Source: Desulfobacteraceae bacterium UBA5616
GTDB lineage: Bacteria; Desulfobacterota; Desulfobacteria; Desulfobacterales; UBA5616
Direction: 5' to 3'
Assembly (NCBI GenBank): GCA_002423615.1
Contig: DIKO01000004.1
Coordinates: 6,785-13,561 of the forward strand
DNA: 6,777 bases
The notes beneath the pieces are model-generated. The model searched no databases and was not told where the DNA came from. It was given only the letters and a program-made list of their open reading frames with translations. The translations under genes and the position numbers were made by a program. The stretch's first letter is position 1. Each line of letters opens with the position of its first letter. Of the stretch, positions 1 to 5,003 are shown piece by piece.

Positions 1-1119
1 GGCACGGTTTCCGTCCAGGGAGCGGCCTTCAGAGGCTACGTGACGGGAAAAGGTGCCATGGCCCTGGGATCGGGTTCTTTTGATACGGCCGAACCCGACA
101 GCAGGGTTGGATATTTCTTCTTGAAAAAGCACGACCGGGATTATACCCAGGCGGACCTTGCGGGAACCTGGGTCGTTTCGGATTTCGGGGACGAAAAGGA
201 TGAGGACGGCCAATCCATTTCAGCCGGTTTCGGGGTCATGACCTGCGACGCGTCCGGCAATTGTTTGTACAATCACACCATCCAATGGAACGGCGCAACG
301 TCAACGGACGTGATACTCTTCCATATCAGCGTGGGTTCGGACGGCGGTTTCGGCCTTGCCCCTGATTCGCAGATTAATGTACCGGTCGGCGCCATCGGCA
401 ATGACGGAAACACCGTTCTGTTCAACCCGGGGCTTGCCTTTGGGGACAACAGCATGAGAAGGATCGTCGTCGGCATCAAAGCCTCCAATGCTGCAAATGT
501 CTCGAGCCAGAAGATCTTTGCCCAATCGGTGCATGATACCATCGGCGGATCGTCAGCCTATTACGGGAGTTTCCTTGTTCTCGATCCGGAGCACAGCCTC
601 ACGGAAGTGACCGTGACCGGACCCGGCGCAGAACTGGGGATGTCCCTGGTCTACCGGGAAGACATGGGCCAATGGTGGACGGTCAACCCGATCAACTACG
701 GGGAAGCGCCTCCGGCCGATAAAACCTATGCCATAACGCTGAAGTCCGAAGGCGGCGAGATGACCCTGCAGAAAACCATCAGCGGCGGGGTGGAAGCCTT
801 TGCCACACCGTTATCCCCCTCAGGCAACATCAATTCCGGGGATATCACCTTCTCGTTTAACGGCATAGACGGCGCGGATCACTATCGCATCACCGTGGCC
901 AAAGGCAGCGACCCTGCGGCCGGCGGGGAGATCAAATGGATATCCGATCCCATATACTCGGTTCAGGAAACGATCAATATTCCCTATACCGGCGGTCGCC
1001 TATCCCCGGGCCCGTATAATTACGCCATCCATGCCATGAAGGGGGAGAATAAATCCATCGCAAGGGCGGGATTCAACCTGCCTCCCAAATTGCTGTGGCT
1101 GCCGCTGATTCTGGAATAA
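1..1119 (+). CDS. 3' part of a large beta-rich, probably exported protein of unknown function
   Basis: The frame is open from base 1 and gives 372 residues, so the gene starts upstream of the window. The GTG at 40 is merely the first start-like codon and has no convincing ribosome site. The protein is rich in Gly, Ser, Thr and Asp with alternating hydrophobics, as in extracellular beta proteins. Two parts can be seen. Residues about 50-175 begin DLAGTW and end in IVVGIKAS; residues 1-40 end similarly (RVGYFFLKK), suggesting the tail of an earlier copy of the same beta repeat. Residues about 270-360 (PLSPSGNINSGDITFSFNGI onward) look like a fibronectin-III/Ig-like domain. The C-terminus is short and hydrophobic (LLWLPLILE). 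There is no catalytic motif or transmembrane helix in the visible part. A surface or secreted role is inferred from composition only. A hairpin follows the stop codon, suggesting that transcription ends here. Confidence 0.75.
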   Translation, partial: GTVSVQGAAFRGYVTGKGAMALGSGSFDTAEPDSRVGYFFLKKHDRDYTQADLAGTWVVSDFGDEKDEDGQSISAGFGVMTCDASGNCLYNHTIQWNGATSTDVILFHISVGSDGGFGLAPDSQINVPVGAIGNDGNTVLFNPGLAFGDNSMRRIVVGIKASNAANVSSQKIFAQSVHDTIGGSSAYYGSFLVLDPEHSLTEVTVTGPGAELGMSLVYREDMGQWWTVNPINYGEAPPADKTYAITLKSEGGEMTLQKTISGGVEAFATPLSPSGNINSGDITFSFNGIDGADHYRITVAKGSDPAAGGEIKWISDPIYSVQETINIPYTGGRLSPGPYNYAIHAMKGENKSIARAGFNLPPKLLWLPLILE

Positions 1120-1129
1120 TGCTCCATAC

Positions 1130-1157
1130 CGAGGGGGAAACACGGATTTCCCCCTCG
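1130..1157 (+). terminator. Hairpin after the beta-rich protein gene, possible terminator
   Basis: An 11-bp perfect stem (1130-1140 with 1147-1157, core GAGGGGGAAA/TTTCCCCCTC) with a 6-nt loop lies 10 nt after the TAA at 1117-1119. The downstream T-run is weak (TGTTTT near 1164-1169), so it may be an imperfect rho-independent terminator or an RNA-stabilising hairpin. Confidence 0.5.
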
Positions 1158-1158
1158 C

Positions 1159-1557
1159 ATGCGCTGTTTTGATGCATCACACACCCCCCTGAAAATCATC
1201 CTTTTTCTCATTTTCCTGGGTAATAACGATCAGGATAAGGTCATTTTGCAGCAAATCGAATCCAAAGACTATCGGGATATTGCGGCCTTGATTGAAGCGG
1301 CCGTAAGTCTGCCCAGAGCGCTTGCGGCCGCTCGGAAGATGTATGGCAAACAGTTTCAACCCATTGAGTGTCTGAAGGCCATGACCTATTTCGAAGGCGG
1401 CGATTTGGATTCATTAACCCAAACGGAAAAGAAAATTCTCATCCAGGCAGCCGGAAATGTGCGGGATTTGCCTGAAGTTGAAATTATTTCGCGGCATTTG
1501 GCATTCACGACGCTATTGCCAGCCCCAGGAAAATCCGGAACGAAATCGAACGGATGA
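1159..1557 (+). pseudogene. C-terminal remnant of an AbiEii/AbiGii-type nucleotidyltransferase toxin
   Basis: This ORF of 132 residues resembles only the end of AbiEii-family nucleotidyltransferases (toxin half of type IV-like abortive infection pairs; full proteins are roughly 200-300 residues). The recognisable part runs from about residue 24: KDYRDIAALIEAAVSL (36-51), LAAARKMYG (55-63) and LKAMTYFEGGDLDSL (72-86), which match the family's C-terminal pattern KDYxDIAAL...LYG..F.P...LKALTYFEDGDL. The catalytic nucleotidyltransferase core, with its GS and D-x-D motifs, is absent. Residues 1-23 come from unrelated-looking AT-rich sequence, and the ATG at 1159 has no clear ribosome site and sits directly on the preceding hairpin. 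There is no antitoxin gene beside it. I infer a 5' deletion remnant of a mobile defence or toxin locus. It could instead be a short expressed protein. The family call is from memory of motif patterns. Confidence 0.55.
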
Positions 1558-1587
1558 TCATTCCGCCCCGGGTGCGGTGGAAAAGGG

Positions 1588-2400
1588 CTACGCTTCAGGA
1601 GAGCAGCCGGAAAGAAATTCCAGAACGGCTTCGGCCAGCTCTTGGGGCCTTTCCAGGGGAACCATGTGCCCGCAGCCCGCTATCTGAACGCGCCTCGAAC
1701 CCGGGATCAGGGCAGCCAGACGGATCGAATTGGCCGGGGGTACCAGGGAATCGTCCATTCCGGTAATGACGAGCGTCGGCACCCTGATTTCGCCGAGACG
1801 GCCGGACCGGTCGCTGCCGGCGATGGCCATGGCCTGATGGGCCAGCGTGGCCGGGGGCGTCGGTTTTTCCAGGTCCAGTTTCAGGCAGGCTTCCACCCGC
1901 CCGGGGGGATCCAGAAATCCGGGAGCGCAGATCGTACGCCAGATGTTTTCCACCATCTTGGCAACAGGCAGGGTGCGGTCCGGTTGGATAAGGGCGTCCG
2001 CCGCAGCCCGGGAAGGGGGCACCACGTCAGGGCCGCCGGAATGGGTCGCTATCAGGGTCAGGGTGCACACGTACCCGGGGTAAGTCAGGGCCAGTTCCTG
2101 GGCGATCATGCCGCCCATGGAGATGCCGACCACATGGGCTTTTTCCACCTTCGCCGCCTTCATGACGGCCAGGGCGTCTTCGGCCATATCCATCATGGAC
2201 CATTGCCCGGTGGGTTTGTCCGAATCTCCTGTTCCGCGGTTGTCGAACGAGATGATCCGGTACTGACCGGCCAACAGGTCGCGGAACGCCTCCCCCCAGT
2301 GTGCTGCTCTTGCCGCATACCCCATGATCAGTAGAACCGGATCGCCTTTTCCGTTTTCCTCAAAAGCCAGCCTGACCGTCTGATTCGTCGCAAATTGCAT
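1588..2400 (-). CDS. Alpha/beta hydrolase (esterase / enol-lactonase-like), 270 aa
   Basis: This is a complete alpha/beta-hydrolase-fold enzyme of typical length for the family (about 260-280 aa). Visible motifs are the oxyanion region PVLLIMGYAA (21-30, the variant that replaces HG), FDNRGTGDSDKP (52-63), the nucleophile elbow GISMGG with Ser94, the acid in TGMDDSLVP (Asp217, or Asp216), and the catalytic His245 in GCGHMVPLE. The Ser-Asp-His triad is complete. The cap region (about 120-200) gives no substrate clue; relatives include 3-oxoadipate enol-lactonases and assorted carboxylesterases, so the substrate stays open. No signal peptide is seen, so it is probably cytoplasmic. The ATG at 2400 is chosen because GAGG at 2411-2408 lies 7 nt upstream; an in-frame extension to 2481 would run into the REP hairpin. 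It is convergent with the AbiEii remnant and divergent from the sigma-54 activator, with no obvious functional link to either. Confidence 0.9.
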   Translation of the reverse strand: MQFATNQTVRLAFEENGKGDPVLLIMGYAARAAHWGEAFRDLLAGQYRIISFDNRGTGDSDKPTGQWSMMDMAEDALAVMKAAKVEKAHVVGISMGGMIAQELALTYPGYVCTLTLIATHSGGPDVVPPSRAAADALIQPDRTLPVAKMVENIWRTICAPGFLDPPGRVEACLKLDLEKPTPPATLAHQAMAIAGSDRSGRLGEIRVPTLVITGMDDSLVPPANSIRLAALIPGSRRVQIAGCGHMVPLERPQELAEAVLEFLSGCSPEA

Positions 2401-2407
2401 TGCTGTG

Positions 2408-2411
2408 CCTC
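2408..2411 (-). promoter_or_regulatory. Ribosome binding site that sets the hydrolase start
   Basis: GAGG on the minus strand, 7 nt before the ATG at 2400-2398. It favours this start over an upstream in-frame one at 2481, which would place coding sequence inside a REP hairpin. Confidence 0.6.
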
Positions 2412-2452
2412 GCAGAATGTTATCTAAGGTCCATTTCACCGGGCCTTTCAGC

Positions 2453-2543
2453 GTAGGATTGGTTGCGCGCAGCGCAACCAATCATCATCGGCAGCGCATG
2501 AAACCCGGAAACGATGGGTTACGCTGCGCGCAACCCATCCTAC
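2453..2543. repeat. Pair of facing REP-like palindromes (BIME-like unit)
   Basis: Two 31-nt elements occupy 2453-2483 (plus) and 2513-2543 (minus), 29 nt apart. Each begins with GTAGGAT at its outer end and folds into a 12-bp hairpin with a 3-nt loop (left stem 2457-2468 with 2472-2483). Read in the same sense, they differ at only three positions. Two of these (8 and 28) are a paired change, T-A in one copy and G-C in the other, and the third turns G-C into G-T(U), so the stem is kept. A GTAG tetranucleotide followed by a GC-rich hairpin is the hallmark of REP elements mobilised by RAYT transposases (TnpA-REP). No RAYT gene lies in the window. The unit sits in a divergent intergenic gap. Confidence 0.85.
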
Positions 2544-2568
2544 AACTGAGAGCGCCAAAGGGAGTTTT

Positions 2569-2646
2569 ATGAACACTTTTCTGCCTTTTTGGGGTCAAAT
2601 GTCAAGGCAGAATAATAACCCGTGCCTATTGTCGGGGAATTCTTGA
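2569..2646 (+). CDS. Possible 25-codon small ORF in the leader of the activator gene
   Basis: ATG at 2569 is preceded by AAAGGGAG (2557-2564) with a 4-nt spacer, and the frame ends at TGA 2644-2646 after 25 codons (MNTFLPFWGQMSRQNNNPCL and five more residues). It is in a different frame from the downstream activator and stops 83 nt before that start. The only support is the ribosome-site match; no family is recognised. It could be a leader peptide, a decayed gene start or chance. Confidence 0.22.
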   Translation: MNTFLPFWGQMSRQNNNPCLLSGNS

Positions 2647-2671
2647 ATTTTTCGTTGATCTGGAGTATGGT
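2643..2671 (+). promoter_or_regulatory. Weak candidate sigma-70 promoter for the sigma-54 activator gene
   Basis: TTGAAT (2643-2648) and TATGGT (2666-2671) are separated by 17 bp. Each hexamer matches consensus at four of six positions. Transcription would start near 2678, before the ATG at 2730, which fits the chosen start. Two 4/6 hexamers are only modest evidence. Confidence 0.25.
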
Positions 2672-2729
2672 CGACAAAACCGACGGACCACGGCACGCAC
2701 ATCTTTTTTCAGGGATACCGGATTATTAC

Positions 2730-4241
2730 ATGAAACAGCCCACCGCGGACATGAATTTTTCAATCGACCATTTAAGGGACATATCCGCCTGGGTTTCCCA
2801 TGCCCATGATCTTACCCATCTTCTCGAGCTCATCCTGGAAACCGGAGCCCGGATCATGAGGGCCAAGGCCAGTTCACTGCTGCTGCTCAACCCGAAAACC
2901 GGGAAACTCCAGTTCCGGGTGGCGACCGGCAGAAACCGGGAGGAGATCAAGAAATTCGAGGTGAAAATGGGGGAAGGCATCGTGGGCAACGTTGTTCAGA
3001 CCGGAAAACCCCTCCTGATTCCCGATGCGCCCAAGGACCCCCGCTGGAGCAGCCATATCAGCGATCAGCTCGGGTTCAAGACCCGCTCCATCGTCTGTGT
3101 CCCGCTGAAAATCAACGACCGCGTCATCGGCGCCATGGAATTCATCAACAAGGAGGACGACGGCGCCTTCAACAGCTCGGACATGGAGCTTCTGGCTGTT
3201 TTCGCCGATCTGGCAGCCGTCGCCATTACCAACGCCAGAAAATTCCGCCAGGTGGAGCAGGAAAACGCCGGGCTGAAACAGGAACTGGACCTGGACCACC
3301 CCATCATCGGCAAAAGCGGCGTCATCCGGAAGGTGATGTCCGAAGCCCTGAAAGTGGCCGATTCCCAGGCCGCGGTGCTCATCACCGGTGAAAGCGGCAC
3401 CGGCAAGGAGCTCCTGGCCCGGATGATTCACCTGGCAAGCCCCCGCAGGGACAGGCTCATGATCGCGCTGAACTGCGCGGCCATACCGGAAACCCTCCTG
3501 GAAGGCGAACTGTTCGGCCATGAAAAAGGCGCATTCACCGGGGCCGACGCCAAAAAGACCGGCAAATTCGAACTGGCGGATGAAAGCACCATATTTCTGG
3601 ATGAAATCGCCGAAATGATCCCTTCCATGCAGGCCAAACTGCTCCGGGTCCTCCAGGACGGGGTGTTTTACCGGGTGGGGGGGAATACGCCCCTGTACGT
3701 GGACATCCGCATCATTTCCGCCACCAACAAGGACCTGGTCAAGGAAGTGGAAACGGGAAAATTCAGGCAGGACCTGTATTACCGCCTGAACGTGGTCAAG
3801 GTTCACATCCCGCCGTTAAGGGAGAGAAAGGAAGACATCCCCCTTCTCGCAGAATACTTCGTGGACCAGTTCAAAAGAAAAAAAATCGCCCACGGCATCA
3901 CCGTCTCCCAGGCCGCCATGGAACGGCTGATGGACTACCCCTGGCCGGGAAACGTCCGTGAGCTGCAGAACGCCATTGAACGGGCCGTGGTCATGGGAAA
4001 CGGCGAAACCATCCTCCCCGAAGACCTGCCCATTCTCCAGCCGGGCCTCCGCACCCTCGATGCCTTTTCAGGCCTTACCTATGCCGAGGCCGTGGACGCC
4101 TTCAAGAAGGACTTCATTCTCATGAATCTCAAAAACGCCGGGGGAAAACGGATAAAAGCCGCATCGGCCATGGGGTTGCAGCGGTCCTACCTCTCACGAC
4201 TGATCACCCATTTCGGGATCGAAAATAAAAGCTGGAAATAG
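2730..4241 (+). CDS. Sigma-54-dependent transcriptional activator with N-terminal GAF sensor (GAF-AAA+-Fis HTH)
   Basis: This 503-aa enhancer-binding protein should open promoter complexes of sigma-54 RNA polymerase by ATP hydrolysis. Domains in order: GAF sensor about 27-170; coiled linker about 170-188; AAA+ domain about 190-425 with Walker A GESGTGKE (220-227), the sigma-54 contact loop GAFTGA (267-272), Walker B TIFLDE (287-292), sensor I ATNKDL (331-336), arginine-finger region FRQDLYYRL (345-353) and sensor II PWPGNVREL (404-412); Fis-type helix-turn-helix at about 465-498 (GGKRIKAASAMGLQRSYLSR). All catalytic motifs are intact. There is no receiver domain, so a small ligand or redox signal bound by GAF is more likely than phosphorylation. 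The start is uncertain: ATG 2730 has AGGGA 14 nt upstream; ATG 2667 and GTG 2622 are alternatives in the same frame. It lies 271 bp upstream of a sigma-54 promoter and operon in the same direction, its likely target by inference. Confidence 0.93.
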   Translation: MKQPTADMNFSIDHLRDISAWVSHAHDLTHLLELILETGARIMRAKASSLLLLNPKTGKLQFRVATGRNREEIKKFEVKMGEGIVGNVVQTGKPLLIPDAPKDPRWSSHISDQLGFKTRSIVCVPLKINDRVIGAMEFINKEDDGAFNSSDMELLAVFADLAAVAITNARKFRQVEQENAGLKQELDLDHPIIGKSGVIRKVMSEALKVADSQAAVLITGESGTGKELLARMIHLASPRRDRLMIALNCAAIPETLLEGELFGHEKGAFTGADAKKTGKFELADESTIFLDEIAEMIPSMQAKLLRVLQDGVFYRVGGNTPLYVDIRIISATNKDLVKEVETGKFRQDLYYRLNVVKVHIPPLRERKEDIPLLAEYFVDQFKRKKIAHGITVSQAAMERLMDYPWPGNVRELQNAIERAVVMGNGETILPEDLPILQPGLRTLDAFSGLTYAEAVDAFKKDFILMNLKNAGGKRIKAASAMGLQRSYLSRLITHFGIENKSWK

Positions 4242-4311
4242 TCCTTTTTCATAACGAATTGTACAAAAAGATACGCCCTGCCCTTTTAATCGCCTTTCCA
4301 ATCTTCCTTCA

Positions 4312-4352
4312 ACCACCCCTTGTATTGCCTTCATCTCTTTTCACCACCCCTT
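4312..4352 (+). promoter_or_regulatory. Candidate upstream activator (enhancer) sites: repeated ACCACCCCTT
   Basis: ACCACCCCTT occurs at 4312-4321 and again at 4343-4352, exactly 31 bp start to start (about three helical turns), and the shorter ACCCCTT recurs at 4402-4408. The pair lies about 150-190 bp upstream of the predicted start of the inhibitor/protease transcript, the usual range for sigma-54 enhancer sites. They are direct repeats and not the dyads Fis-type HTH dimers often prefer, and the strand is pyrimidine-rich, so chance repetition remains possible. Confidence 0.35.
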
Positions 4353-4365
4353 CCTGATTTAATCT

Positions 4366-4378
4366 TATCAAATTGTTT
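4366..4378 (+). promoter_or_regulatory. Candidate IHF binding site
   Basis: TATCAAATTGTTT fits the IHF consensus WATCAANNNNTTR at every defined position except the last. It lies between the repeated enhancer candidates and the sigma-54 promoter and continues into T-tracts (4376-4380, 4387-4393, 4396-4401) that should favour bending. Placement of an IHF bend between enhancer and promoter is the classic sigma-54 arrangement. The consensus is loose and the region AT-rich, so a chance match is possible. Confidence 0.45.
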
Positions 4379-4473
4379 TTATTACATTTTTTTAATTTTT
4401 TACCCCTTCGGAAATCCCTGTCCGAGGCTGGTTTTTTCCCTGAAAGCCCCAGGCGCAAAATAAAAATCATTCC

Positions 4474-4489
4474 CGGCACGCATCTTGCT
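4474..4489 (+). promoter_or_regulatory. Sigma-54 (-24/-12) promoter of the inhibitor-protease operon
   Basis: CGGCACG-N4-TTGCT matches the consensus TGGCACG-N4-TTGCW at 11 of 12 defined positions (C for the first T). GG at 4475-4476 and GC at 4487-4488 are separated by exactly 10 bp, the invariant spacing. Transcription would start near 4499-4501, only about 13 nt before the ATG at 4513, placing the ribosome site GGAG (4501-4504) at the very 5' end of the message. This also rules out the in-frame ATG at 4492 as the start on this transcript. Confidence 0.8.
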
Positions 4490-4500
4490 GAATGCGGGTT

Positions 4501-4504
4501 GGAG
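4501..4504 (+). promoter_or_regulatory. Ribosome binding site that sets the inhibitor start
   Basis: GGAG, 8 nt before ATG 4513. The alternative ATG at 4492 has no such site and overlaps the promoter. Confidence 0.75.
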
Positions 4505-4512
4505 AGTTGAAA

Positions 4513-4989
4513 ATGCGAAAAAAAGTTTTGCACCGAAACAGCATTTCCCGTCACCATGTCGAAAAACCCGGGAAAACCCAAATACCGCGGATTTCCGCCG
4601 CGACCGCCCTTTTTGTCCTGGTCCTGGCGGTGGTTACGGGGGTTTTGCCGTGTGCGGGAGAAGGGATCATGACCCTGGACAAAAACGACAACGGCCGGAA
4701 AATCCGGATTGCGGCCGGCGAAACCTTCCGGGTGGAACTGGAGCATGCCGGAGCCACCGGGTATTCCTGGGAGATCCGGGACCTGGACACACAATACCTG
4801 GAAGTCCTGGAAACCGAAACCCGCGAAAACCCGCTTGCGGAAGGCGTTACCGGCGCGCCGGTCACCCGGACATGGGTTTTGAAGGCAAAGAAGGCGAAAA
4901 CCATTGAACTGAAGATTCTTCTGAACAGGCCATGGGAGAAAAACCAAGCCCCTGCGGACACGTACACAATTATACTGGAAATTTTTTGA
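4513..4989 (+). CDS. Chagasin-family (MEROPS I42) cysteine protease inhibitor, exported
   Basis: This 158-aa protein has the three inhibitory loops of chagasin-type inhibitors, which plug the active site of papain-family proteases: L2 in GATGYSW (80-86, compare NPTTGYxW), L4 in GAPVTRTW (114-121) and L6 in RPWEK (139-143). The mature domain (about 52-158) has the usual chagasin size of roughly 110 residues. The N-terminus has a long basic stretch (1-27) and then a hydrophobic segment at 29-46, giving a signal peptide or an uncleaved membrane anchor. The Cys in VLPCAG (residue 47) is not a canonical lipobox because Pro precedes it. It would act in the periplasm or outside the cell. It is first in a two-gene operon, 14 nt before the papain-like protease, which makes that protease the natural target by inference. 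Other bacterial members inhibit host or own cysteine proteases, so self-protection is likely but unproven. Confidence 0.9.
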   Translation: MRKKVLHRNSISRHHVEKPGKTQIPRISAATALFVLVLAVVTGVLPCAGEGIMTLDKNDNGRKIRIAAGETFRVELEHAGATGYSWEIRDLDTQYLEVLETETRENPLAEGVTGAPVTRTWVLKAKKAKTIELKILLNRPWEKNQAPADTYTIILEIF

Positions 4990-4992
4990 ATG

Positions 4993-5000
4993 AGGAGGAG
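4993..5000 (+). promoter_or_regulatory. Strong ribosome binding site between inhibitor and protease
   Basis: AGGAGGAG fills the 14-nt gap between the inhibitor stop (4987-4989) and the protease start. GGAGG at 4994-4998 is 5 nt from ATG 5004 and 8 nt from ATG 5007, and argues against the in-frame ATG at 4932 inside the inhibitor gene. The match is much stronger than that of the inhibitor, so the protease may be translated at least as well as its inhibitor. Confidence 0.8.
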
Positions 5001-5003
5001 AAC

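Noticed and set aside
1..14. GGCACGGTTTCCGT at the left edge as a sigma-54 promoter
   Set aside because: It lies inside an open coding frame and has GT in place of GC at -12.
1642..2334. Plus-strand open frame (230 codons) opposite the alpha/beta hydrolase
   Set aside because: The hydrolase on the minus strand has a complete catalytic triad and a ribosome site; the plus-strand product is a Gly/Arg/His-rich shadow.
2401..2481. N-terminal extension of the hydrolase to an in-frame start at 2481
   Set aside because: It would encode 27 residues partly from the REP hairpin, with no family similarity; ATG 2400 has GAGG at proper spacing.
2691..2706. Second sigma-54-like sequence (CGGCACGCACATCTTT) ahead of the activator
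   Set aside because: The -24 half resembles the promoter at 4474, but the -12 half reads TT where GC is required after 10 bp.
2874..3806. Minus-strand open frame (310 codons) within the sigma-54 activator
   Set aside because: It is antisense to the fully motif-supported GAF/AAA+ region and its composition is that of a codon-bias shadow.
4244..4270. CTTTTT...AAAAAG inverted repeat as a terminator for the activator gene
   Set aside because: The stem has only six pairs, nearly all A-T, with a 15-nt loop; too weak to call.
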